A stretch of 22,144 bases of DNA from the NCBI RefSeq assembly GCF_965656765.1, contig NZ_CBFHLV010000055.1, positions 1-22,144 on the forward strand, given 5' to 3'. Position 1 is the stretch's first letter; each line of letters begins with the position of its first letter. This stretch comes from Marivita sp965656765. Its GTDB lineage: Bacteria > Pseudomonadota > Alphaproteobacteria > Rhodobacterales > Rhodobacteraceae. Of this stretch, positions 1 to 6,429 are shown piece after piece. The position numbers were made by a program, and so were the translations under genes. Below the pieces are notes generated by a model that saw only the letters and a program-made list of their open reading frames with translations, searched no databases and had not been told where the DNA came from.

Positions 1-1475
1 AGCTCCAGAATCCATCGCTCCGTCAGAAGCAACCCCGCTCAATCACGACCTCAGTTCCAAACGCGATTCCCCTGCAGGCTGTTGCACAATCATTGGGAAA
101 TGGTGCCCTTGGGGATGCGGGTCTGCATGCTGAAATCAAGAGCGCATACGACGCCTTGTTCGAGCGGCAAAGCGATACGGGGCTGATCAATGTTCTGGAG
201 GAAAAGATCCGGAGCGAAGTAGACGCGACTTTGCGCTTCTTTGAAATATCGACAGCAACAGAGGTTACGGCTGACCTTGCATGGGCACCACCTGGAGTAC
301 CTTATGTCCCCGGATCCTTGATTTCTCGGTCCGATGAAGTCCTGACACAGACCATTACCGTGGAAAGAGCGCCCGGCAGTACCCCGATTTATGAGCTGGT
401 TCTAGGGCGGTTTGGTCCTGAACTGGAGTTCTTGGGCAATTTTGAAACCGACGCTTCTTTCCGTGTAAGATATAATGCGGCCATCGACGACGCGACCGCT
501 CGAATGACCGATGACGCAATGGTGTCGCTGGGCATGTACACGCTGATCGATGCAATCGAGGCAGAGACGGTGCATCTGGTGAATGGCGGCTCTGAAGTTG
601 TTCTGAGAGCGAGCGACAACGACCATCAAGCGACAAATGTTGCCGATTACGTCATTGGCAATGATGGCGATGATCGGATCGAAGGACTGGGCGGGCCTGA
701 CGCGCTTGTGGGCGGGCGTGGAAATGACGTGCTGATCGGCGGCAACTGGACCGACGCCCTGACCGGGGGTCCGGGCAGCGACATGCTGTTTGGTGCCACG
801 ATTGGCCAGACCAACACGGTCATCGACACCGCCATTTTTGACGGCAATTCCCGCGAGTACACCATCGAAGGTGGGCGCGCCTATGCCACTGTGACCCATG
901 CGGACGGCACGCGCGACAAGCTCTTTGACATTGACGTCGTGCGTTTCGATGACGGGTTTGTCGAACTTGGCGAAGGCAACGCGCTGGACGGTGCGGGCGA
1001 TATCGAGGACTTCACCATCCCCGAGATTGTCGCGCTGCTCTATGCGGCCGCGCTGGACCGCAGCAATACGGATGACGATCCCAACAACAACCTCGACCGG
1101 GGTGGGCTGAACTTTTACATTGACGCGATGGAGGACGGGTTCGGCGTTGTGGCTCTGGCGGGAAACCTGATGACCAGCCCAGAATTCACCGAGAATTTCG
1201 GTGATGTCGATACATTGTCAAACGAAGAGTTTGTAGACCGCGTCTACCAGAACGTGCTCGACCGCGTGCCTGAACAGCGCGGGCGTGATTTCTACATCGC
1301 AGAGCTTTCCGAACGCGGGCAGACCAAGGCGCAGGTGTTGGCAGATATCGCCATCAGTCCCGAAAATGCGTCCGAGGCGCAAGCGACCCTGATGAGCCTA
1401 TATGAGACCAGCACACCCGAGGTGCGCGTGCTTCCCAACATTTCTATCGATCTCGATTGGGTGTTCGTGTCCTGA
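1..1475 (+). CDS. RTX-repeat / DUF4214 domain protein, 5'-truncated by window edge
   Basis: The reading frame (codons from base 3) is open from the window edge to the TGA at 1473-1475, so the true start lies outside. The TTG at 93 is not a convincing start. Around 648-800 there are glycine/aspartate-rich nonapeptide-like repeats (GGRGNDVLIGG, GGPGSDMLFG), typical of calcium-binding RTX proteins. From about 1015 to 1400 follow two DUF4214-like units, LYAAALDR...GLNFYIDAM and RVYQNVLDRVPEQRGRDFY, each ending in a SPEF/SPEN motif. DUF4214 units often accompany RTX repeats in secreted or surface proteins of Rhodobacterales. No signal peptide can be judged without the N-terminus. Such proteins usually leave the cell by type I secretion, but no transporter gene is visible here. 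The ligand or enzymatic role is unknown; the N-terminal part visible here matches no domain I recognise. Confidence 0.85.
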   Translation, partial: LQNPSLRQKQPRSITTSVPNAIPLQAVAQSLGNGALGDAGLHAEIKSAYDALFERQSDTGLINVLEEKIRSEVDATLRFFEISTATEVTADLAWAPPGVPYVPGSLISRSDEVLTQTITVERAPGSTPIYELVLGRFGPELEFLGNFETDASFRVRYNAAIDDATARMTDDAMVSLGMYTLIDAIEAETVHLVNGGSEVVLRASDNDHQATNVADYVIGNDGDDRIEGLGGPDALVGGRGNDVLIGGNWTDALTGGPGSDMLFGATIGQTNTVIDTAIFDGNSREYTIEGGRAYATVTHADGTRDKLFDIDVVRFDDGFVELGEGNALDGAGDIEDFTIPEIVALLYAAALDRSNTDDDPNNNLDRGGLNFYIDAMEDGFGVVALAGNLMTSPEFTENFGDVDTLSNEEFVDRVYQNVLDRVPEQRGRDFYIAELSERGQTKAQVLADIAISPENASEAQATLMSLYETSTPEVRVLPNISIDLDWVFVS

Positions 1476-1866
1476 CAGATGTCGCGAATTGGACACTTCT
1501 CCGAAACCATACATGAGGTACGCAAGATCGTTGTCGCGGTATCCTAAGCTACAAAAGCGAGAGGAAGATTTCCGATAAGCGTGGGTGTCAGTCACGATGC
1601 GGCTGTCGAGAGCTGGTTCTGTGCCTTGGCATTTGAGTTCGGACATCGGTTGCAGGTGAACTGGACCTGTCCTGAATTGTGCATCTCTCCTGCAAGGCGG
1701 ACGTCCGATTTGGGGAAGCTGCGCTGCGGCATCATTTGTGACAGCGAGAGTCCGGTTTGGGCCGATTAGGCACAAAAATTAGCTTCTGCTTCCATCTAAT
1801 GCAGCCAGTCAGCCAGTCAGCTAGAAAACCCTGCTATCGTTTCTTTTGGGGATTTGTCGAAGAAGG

Positions 1867-1942
1867 TGGTGCCGGTGATAGGACTCGAACCTACGACCCC
1901 ATCATTACGAATGCGATGCTCTATCAGCTGCGTTAGTGCGAC
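1867..1942 (-). pseudogene. Degenerate tRNA-Thr (anticodon CGU) relic, possible att site
   Basis: Read on the minus strand this is exactly 76 nt with CCA and folds in outline as tRNA-Thr with anticodon CGU (complement of 1907-1909). The 3' half is good: anticodon loop TTCGTAA, T stem GTAGG/CCTAT, T loop TTCGAGT, acceptor 3' strand CACCGGC, then ACCA. The 5' half is broken. The acceptor 5' strand GTCGCAC mismatches at three of seven positions, and the D stem and anticodon stem each have two mismatches. A pristine 3' half next to a diverged 5' half, about 140 bp from an integrase start, is what an attachment-site remnant looks like. A functional tRNA is unlikely. An intact copy should exist elsewhere in the genome (inference). 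Confidence 0.7.
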
Positions 1943-2051
1943 ATCCGTCTTCGTCGCAGCCAACGAGTTGGATAGCCTTTCTTTATACCTGACGCAGTAC
2001 GACCTAGCCAGGTAAGCATTAGAAAAGTCGAGCTTTTTTTCAAGGTGTGTT

Positions 2052-2057
2052 TATAAT
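2052..2057 (+). promoter_or_regulatory. Consensus -10 box of the integrase promoter
   Basis: TATAAT is a perfect -10 hexamer, 26 nt before the integrase ATG and just ahead of a strong Shine-Dalgarno sequence (AAGGAGGT, 2071-2078). The -35 region about 17 bp upstream is poor. If used, the leader would be only about 20 nt. Confidence 0.45.
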
Positions 2058-2082
2058 GAAGCGTGGCCAAAAGGAGGTCACG

Positions 2083-3243
2083 ATGCCAGGACTACGTTTA
2101 ACTCGCCGCAGTGTTGACGACATACCGCACCCTGAGAGAGGGCAAGTTATCTACAGAGATACGATGTTGCCGGGGCTTGGTGTCCGCGTCGGCGTAAAGT
2201 CAAAGACTTACATTGTCGAAGGCCAGATCAATCGTCGCACCAAACGTGTGACGCTGGGACGGACTGACCTCTATCCTCCTGAAACGGCACGGCGCAAAGC
2301 ACTCATTGTTTTGGGCGATATGGCAGACGGTGTTGATCCGACGGCAGAAAAGCGAAGAAAAGCGGCTGATAAGATCACGGTCGAAAAAGCTTTCAATAAG
2401 TTCTTTGACACCCGACCGGATTTGGCAAAGGCAACGATGGATAATTATTCACGCACAGGGTTCATCTACCTTAAGTCGTGGGCAAATAAGCCAATCAATG
2501 AGATCACCCGGCAGATGGTGCTGAAAAGGCACCAAGAGATGTCGCGCAACAACGGAAAGGTCACTGCCAATGACTCGTTCCGTCATTTTCGGTCGGTCTA
2601 CAATTTCATCGCTGCAACGGAAGATGACTTCCCGCCAAACCCGGTGAGTATTCTCAGCCAAGCAAGGGCTTGGAACAAAGAGCGGCGGCGCCAAACAATC
2701 ATTGAGGCCAAACAGCTTCCGGCATGGTGGGACGCTGTCTTGTCAGAGCCAGATTATGTGCGTGACTTTCTGCTCTTGGCTCTGTTCACAGGAATGCGTC
2801 GCTCTGAATTGCAACGCTTGCGATGGGAGAACATCGATCTGGATCAGCGTAAGCTGCACTTGCCGACGACCAAGAACGGTGATCCTCTCACGCTCCCAGT
2901 TTCTGACTTTCTCTTCAATTTGCTTGAGGCAAGAAAAGAAAATGCTGGTGCATCCCCTTGGGTTTTCCCTGGCAACGGCCCCTCTGGTCATATTGTCGAG
3001 CCAAAAAAGTTCCTTCAAAGGGTGACCGCAGCCTCAGGCGTTGCTTTCACATTGCATGATCTGCGCAGAACTTATATCACGATAGCCGAAAGCCTAGATA
3101 TCCCACACTATGCTCTTAAGCGCCTACTGAACCATCGCTCATCCAATGATGTTACAGGTGGTTATATCATCATCAACGTTGACAGGTTGCGTGGACCAGT
3201 TGAACTCATCTCCGGACGCATCCTGGAGATGAAAGAAGCCTAA
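2083..3243 (+). CDS. Tyrosine-type site-specific integrase (P4/DUF4102 type)
   Basis: A 386-residue recombinase that would integrate or excise a mobile element at an att site. The ATG at 2083 is chosen because AAGGAGGT ends four bases before it; an in-frame start at 2047 lacks this. Residues about 1-90 resemble the DUF4102 arm-binding domain of tRNA-targeting integrases (MLPGLGVRV...VTLGRTDLYPPETARRKA). The catalytic domain has all expected residues: Arg239 (TGMRRSEL), a beta-hairpin Lys (TTKNGD), His325 and Arg328 (HDLRRTY), His351 (NHRSS) and the nucleophile Tyr361 (GGYI). It therefore looks intact and possibly active. It lies between a decayed tRNA-Thr(CGU) on its left and tRNA-Thr(GGU) on its right, with no cargo gene recognised beside it. 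It looks like the residue of a genomic island. Its real target cannot be read from this window alone. Confidence 0.93.
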   Translation: MPGLRLTRRSVDDIPHPERGQVIYRDTMLPGLGVRVGVKSKTYIVEGQINRRTKRVTLGRTDLYPPETARRKALIVLGDMADGVDPTAEKRRKAADKITVEKAFNKFFDTRPDLAKATMDNYSRTGFIYLKSWANKPINEITRQMVLKRHQEMSRNNGKVTANDSFRHFRSVYNFIAATEDDFPPNPVSILSQARAWNKERRRQTIIEAKQLPAWWDAVLSEPDYVRDFLLLALFTGMRRSELQRLRWENIDLDQRKLHLPTTKNGDPLTLPVSDFLFNLLEARKENAGASPWVFPGNGPSGHIVEPKKFLQRVTAASGVAFTLHDLRRTYITIAESLDIPHYALKRLLNHRSSNDVTGGYIIINVDRLRGPVELISGRILEMKEA

Positions 3244-3621
3244 GGCTGATCGCAAGCATTCGCTTCAAAACGGATCGGGGGAGAGGGTGCCTTCGGTTCA
3301 GATACTTGCGTCATTGCAGATAATCTTTTTTGAGGCTGGCAACCAGAAGACGACTTAAACACACAGGCGATTGAACTTGTGTGGCTCCGGCATTGCTGAC
3401 CTTGCCAGGAGTTAGCGGCTCAAGCCGCTGCCTCAAGACGTTCGACGCCACAATCAAAGCTCATCAAATTCAAACATCCATTGGAAGTTTGAGTGAGAAG
3501 TCGCGCGCAATCGCAAGCCGAATATCCACGGCCCTTGGTGCGTTGCGAGCCATGCGGACAATGCAACGACTACAAATGCTTAGGCATTTGAGCGACATCC
3601 CATTGTAAATAAAAAGAGCTA
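3244..3621. other. Non-coding stretch between integrase and tRNA-Thr
   Basis: About 380 bases without a supportable gene. An open frame at 3381-3608 (75 codons) matches no family I know and has no ribosome binding site. Two perfect inverted repeats are visible: AGCGGCT-CA-AGCCGCT at 3414-3429 and CAAATGC-TTAG-GCATTTG at 3573-3590. The second lies just beyond the 3' end of the tRNA on its strand, but has no adjoining T-run. A T-rich stretch (minus strand, about 3605-3617) directly follows the tRNA and may end its transcription. Confidence 0.5.
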
Positions 3622-3696
<75 letters not shown>

Positions 3697-3794
3697 CTAT
3701 AAATCCAGGGTACTAAGACATATGCCCTACTAATACCCTACTAATATTTTCCCTGACCCACTAACTCACCGTAACCGTGTACCTTTTTGGCAAA
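3697..3794. other. Spacer between tRNA-Thr and its orphan 5' copy, possible remnant attP arm
   Basis: A 98-bp AT-rich spacer containing two perfect head-to-tail copies of CCCTACTAATA (3725-3735 and 3736-3746) and looser relatives after them (CCCTGAC, CCACTAA). Closely spaced short direct repeats beside a tRNA att core are typical of arm-type integrase binding sites. That reading is inference. Confidence 0.4.
3725..3746 (+). repeat. Two tandem copies of an 11-bp repeat
   Basis: CCCTACTAATA occurs twice with no spacer. The 11-bp period would place both copies on the same face of the helix, which suits cooperative protein binding. Confidence 0.75.
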
Positions 3795-3841
3795 GACCTC
3801 CCCCTTACCAAGGGAGTGCTCTACCTCTAAGCTACAGCAGC
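3795..3841 (-). pseudogene. Orphan 5' part of tRNA-Thr(GGU), direct repeat copy B
   Basis: This covers tRNA positions 1 to about 47 (acceptor 5' strand, D arm, anticodon arm, variable loop) and then stops; T arm and acceptor 3' strand are absent. Differences from the intact tRNA are one base in the D stem and one in the anticodon stem. It cannot make a tRNA by itself. It lies between a plausible tRNA promoter (3869-3897) and the intact gene, as if it were the original 5' end displaced by a recombination event. Confidence 0.85.
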
Positions 3842-3868
3842 GCGGTGTGCCTGTATCAGCGTGGCGGG

Positions 3869-3897
3869 TGATTAGACGCAAACTCAAATCGGTGCAA
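3869..3897 (-). promoter_or_regulatory. Putative promoter of the tRNA-Thr locus
   Basis: On the minus strand, TTGCAC (complement of 3892-3897) is followed after exactly 17 bp by TAATCA (complement of 3869-3874). This is a reasonable sigma-70-type pair. It sits 27 bp ahead of the orphan tRNA 5' part. Transcription would cross that part and the 98-bp spacer before reaching the intact tRNA. Confidence 0.4.
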
Positions 3898-3940
3898 GCG
3901 CAATCTGGACCCTTTTTAGCCTCTGGGATAGGAAGTGGTC

Positions 3941-4108
3941 ATGACGCAGAAAACAACATCCGGGAAATCGACGGCATCAGCGCGCGAAGACAGGCTTAAG
4001 GCTGCGCTGAAGGCGAATATGGCCAAGCGCAAGGCACAAGCGCGGGCACGGTCGTCCACGAGTCTGGATGAGAATAAAGACAACAAAAACACGAGCGAGG
4101 GCAGTTAG
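3941..4108 (+). CDS. Small basic, Ala/Lys/Arg-rich protein of unknown function upstream of murA
   Basis: A 55-residue protein starting at ATG 3941 with a good Shine-Dalgarno sequence (GGAAG, 3931-3935) and ending TAG at 4106-4108, five bases before murA. The core, EDRLKAALKANMAKRKAQAR, is a strongly basic, probably helical segment; the ends are polar and low-complexity. From memory, small proteins with a similar RLKAALKAN-RRKAQARAR core sit before murA in other Rhodobacterales, which supports a real gene. No enzymatic motif, signal peptide or membrane segment is present. The charge would suit RNA, ribosome or nucleoid contact, but this is only inference. It is probably co-transcribed with murA. 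Confidence 0.75.
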   Translation: MTQKTTSGKSTASAREDRLKAALKANMAKRKAQARARSSTSLDENKDNKNTSEGS

Positions 4109-4113
4109 CACAC

Positions 4114-5385
4114 ATGGACCAGATTATCGTGACGGGGAACGGCCCGCTGAGCGGTCAAATTCCCATAGCCGGAGCAAAGAACGCCTGCCTGACGCTGATG
4201 CCAGCGACGCTGCTGAGCGAGGAACCGCTGACGCTCACCAATGCGCCGCGGCTGAGCGACATTCGCACCATGACGACGTTGTTGCAATCGCTTGGGGCCG
4301 AAGTGCAATCACTGCAGGACGGTCAGGTTCTGGCCATGTCGAGCCATGATCTGACATCGACGAGGGCCGAATATGATATTGTCCGCAAGATGCGCGCGTC
4401 GATCCTTGTGCTGGGGCCGCTCTTGGCGCGCTTCGGGCATGCCGAAGTGTCGTTGCCCGGAGGTTGTGCCATTGGCGCGCGGCCGGTGGATCTGCACCTC
4501 AAGGCATTCGAGGCGATGGGTGCAGAGTTGGAGCTGCGCGATGGTTATGTGCACGCCAAAGCACCTGTGGGCGGATTGCGAGGCGGCATCGTTGAGTTCC
4601 CGTTCGTGTCCGTAGGGGCCACGGAAAACGCGTTGATGGCGGCGACGCTGGCAAAAGGCACAACCGTCCTCATGAATGCGGCGCGCGAGCCCGAAATCGT
4701 GGACCTGGCGCAGTGCCTGCAAAAGATGGGTGCGCAGATTGATGGTGAGGGCACATCAGAAATCACCGTTCAGGGCGTTGACCGGTTGGGCGGTGCGACG
4801 CATCGGGTTGTGACCGACCGGATCGAACTCGGGACCTACATGTTGGCGCCTGCGATTTGCGGCGGCGAGGTGGAGTGTCTTGGTGGTACGATCAATCTAC
4901 TGGCGGCATTCTGTGAAAAACTGGATGCGGCGGGTATCTCGGTCGAGGAAACACCAAACGGGTTAAAGGTCGCGCGCAAAGGCGGGCGGGTGTCGGCGGT
5001 TGATGTCACGACCGAGCCGTTCCCAGGCTTTCCGACCGACTTGCAGGCGCAGATGATGGCGTTGCTCTGCACCGCCGAAGGCACAAGCGTTTTGGAGGAA
5101 AAGATCTTCGAGAACCGATTTATGCACGCGCCCGAACTGATCCGCATGGGAGCCAGCATTGATGTGCATGGCGGTACCGCGACGGTCAAAGGGGTCGATC
5201 ACCTTAAGGGGGCACCGGTGATGGCGACGGACCTGCGCGCGTCGGTGTCGCTGATCCTGGCCGGTTTGGCGGCAGAAGGTGAAACCGTGGTGAGCCGTGT
5301 GTATCATCTGGATCGCGGCTATGAACACGTCGTGCGCAAGCTTGAAGGCGTGGGGGCCAAGATCGAACGGGTGAAAGAACAGTGA
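4114..5385 (+). CDS. murA: UDP-N-acetylglucosamine 1-carboxyvinyltransferase MurA
   Basis: 423 residues, the usual length. It transfers enolpyruvate from PEP to UDP-GlcNAc in the cytoplasm, the first committed step of peptidoglycan synthesis. Visible signatures are the N-terminal Lys22-Asn23 (AGAKNACL), the PEP-binding catalytic cysteine Cys118 in LPGGCAIGARPVDLH (so the enzyme should be fosfomycin-sensitive in the classical way), TEPFPGFPTDLQAQMMAL in the second domain, and FENRFMHAPELIRMGA. The start at ATG 4114 gives the expected N-terminus. Its TGA overlaps the GTG start of the next gene by four bases, indicating translational coupling. It is separated from the rest of the dcw genes by DUF2948, GNAT and hisD. 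Confidence 0.97.
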   Translation: MDQIIVTGNGPLSGQIPIAGAKNACLTLMPATLLSEEPLTLTNAPRLSDIRTMTTLLQSLGAEVQSLQDGQVLAMSSHDLTSTRAEYDIVRKMRASILVLGPLLARFGHAEVSLPGGCAIGARPVDLHLKAFEAMGAELELRDGYVHAKAPVGGLRGGIVEFPFVSVGATENALMAATLAKGTTVLMNAAREPEIVDLAQCLQKMGAQIDGEGTSEITVQGVDRLGGATHRVVTDRIELGTYMLAPAICGGEVECLGGTINLLAAFCEKLDAAGISVEETPNGLKVARKGGRVSAVDVTTEPFPGFPTDLQAQMMALLCTAEGTSVLEEKIFENRFMHAPELIRMGASIDVHGGTATVKGVDHLKGAPVMATDLRASVSLILAGLAAEGETVVSRVYHLDRGYEHVVRKLEGVGAKIERVKEQ

Positions 5386-5861
5386 GCGTGGACGCGACAT
5401 TCGAAGACGGCGCAGCCAAACCGCTACGGCTGGTCGCGATGGATGCCGACGATCTGCAGGTACTTTCGGCGCTTTGCCAAGATGCGGTGTTTCCGGCAAG
5501 TGAAATGCAATGGCAACGCCGCCAGCGTCGCTTTGGCATCCTGCTGAACCGTTTTCGCTGGGAGGACATCCCGGTGGCCGACCGAGGCCGGCGCACGCCC
5601 GAGCGGGTACAATGCGTTTTTGCCATTGAGAACGTGGTGCGCGTGGCCAGCCAAGGCGTGACGCCCGGAGATGTGGATACAATCCTGTCGGTGCTGGCCG
5701 TCACCTTCGAGGAAGACGACGCAGGCGGTGGGGCAGTCTTGCTCACGCTGGCGGGCGACGGTGCGATCCGGTTGCAAGTCGACGAATTGGAAGTGGCCTT
5801 GCGCGATGTGACCAAGCCGTACGCCGCAGTGTCCGGCAAGGTGCCGGATCACCCGGAATGA
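5382..5861 (+). CDS. DUF2948 family protein
   Basis: 159 residues beginning at GTG 5382, overlapping murA by four bases. Recognised by the LRLVAMDADDLQVLSALCQD start, the block WQRRQRRFGILLNRFRWED and VQCVFAIENVVRVASQGV. The family is small, confined largely to alphaproteobacteria and, as I recall, regularly found between murA and hisD. It is soluble with no membrane segment, signal peptide or catalytic motif visible. The function is unknown; the constant partnership with murA suggests a role tied to envelope precursor supply, but the sequence does not prove it. It ends with a four-base ATGA overlap with the next gene. Confidence 0.88.
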   Translation: MSVDATFEDGAAKPLRLVAMDADDLQVLSALCQDAVFPASEMQWQRRQRRFGILLNRFRWEDIPVADRGRRTPERVQCVFAIENVVRVASQGVTPGDVDTILSVLAVTFEEDDAGGGAVLLTLAGDGAIRLQVDELEVALRDVTKPYAAVSGKVPDHPE

Positions 5862-6376
5862 TTGTCCGGCGGCTGACGCCGAAGGATTTGTCTGCATTCC
5901 GGGCGCTTTGGGCTGACGGCTTGATGCGCGTGCCGACTGCTTTTCTGTTTAGTGCAGAAGAGGTCCGCGCCTTTCCGAACAAAGACGTGGAACGTGGGCT
6001 GAACGTGAATTTGACCTTGGGTGCCTATAACGATGCAAAACGGCTGGTCGGTTTTGTGTCAGCGCGACGCGGTACGCCGCAACGAATGCGACATATGGCG
6101 GATATCGGCCCATTATACGTGCGATCCGAGTCGCAAGGACAGGGCTACGGTCGCGCTTTGATGGACGCTGTTTTGCAGCAATTGATCGACGCAGGCGTGC
6201 AGCAGGCCGAATTGGTGGTCGATGTTGAAAACACCGGTGCCCAAAAGCTGTATCAAACGCTGGGCTTTCATGTGTTTGGCAGACGGCCTCGGTCGGTTGT
6301 GATCGATGGGGCGGGGCGCGACGATTATCTGATGATCAAGGCGCTGGATGACACGGACCTGACCCGCGACGCTTGA
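5858..6376 (+). CDS. GNAT-family N-acetyltransferase
   Basis: 172 residues, start ATG 5858 overlapping DUF2948 by four bases. The GNAT fold is indicated by the N-terminal IVRRLTPKDLSAFRALWADG, the central IGPLYVRSESQGQGYGRALM (beta4 plus acetyl-CoA pyrophosphate loop Q-G-x-G-x-G/A) and the C-terminal VENTGAQKLYQTLGFHVFG. It would transfer an acetyl group from acetyl-CoA to an amine; the substrate cannot be read from sequence. Overlapping position implies co-expression with murA and hisD. I do not recall a GNAT gene at this position in the usual murA-DUF2948-hisD array, so it may be a lineage-specific addition. Confidence 0.9.
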   Translation: MIVRRLTPKDLSAFRALWADGLMRVPTAFLFSAEEVRAFPNKDVERGLNVNLTLGAYNDAKRLVGFVSARRGTPQRMRHMADIGPLYVRSESQGQGYGRALMDAVLQQLIDAGVQQAELVVDVENTGAQKLYQTLGFHVFGRRPRSVVIDGAGRDDYLMIKALDDTDLTRDA

Positions 6377-6429
6377 GGGTTGGGGCTGTGCGGTCTAAGT
6401 ACCCGGCAACTGCTGATCCGGAGGGCGCA

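Larger units (their letters stand above)
1476..2082. other. Gene-poor accessory region upstream of integrase
   Basis: About 600 bases with no convincing gene. Short open frames exist (for example 1581-1769 on the plus strand) but they have no Shine-Dalgarno sequence and no recognisable domain. Contents that can be supported are a short tandem repeat of the unit CAGCCAGT (1802-1820), the tRNA-Thr-like relic at 1867-1942, a weak AT-rich hairpin followed by T residues near 2021-2040, and the integrase promoter/leader. The region looks like decayed DNA at the edge of an integrated element. Confidence 0.6.

Noticed and set aside
1398..1775. 125-codon minus-strand frame overlapping the end of the RTX/DUF4214 gene
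   Set aside because: No ribosome binding site or domain and it overlaps a well-supported gene.
1802..1820. Tandem CAGCCAGT repeat (about 2.4 units)
   Set aside because: Too short and too few units to be a CRISPR, iteron set or VNTR of note.
2021..2040. AAAAG-TCGAG-CTTTT hairpin with T-run as a terminator upstream of the integrase
   Set aside because: The stem is short and AT-only apart from one pair, so it is unlikely to terminate; no gene upstream in that orientation needs it.
3381..3608. 75-codon plus-strand frame between integrase and tRNA-Thr
   Set aside because: No Shine-Dalgarno sequence and no family resemblance; may be a decayed gene but cannot be supported.
3787..3999. 70-codon plus-strand frame across the orphan tRNA part
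   Set aside because: It reads through a tRNA fragment and overlaps the better-supported small gene at 3941.
4963..5897. Long minus-strand frames opposite murA/DUF2948 (up to 239 codons)
   Set aside because: Antisense shadows of high-GC coding DNA; composition is low-complexity and no family is recognised.
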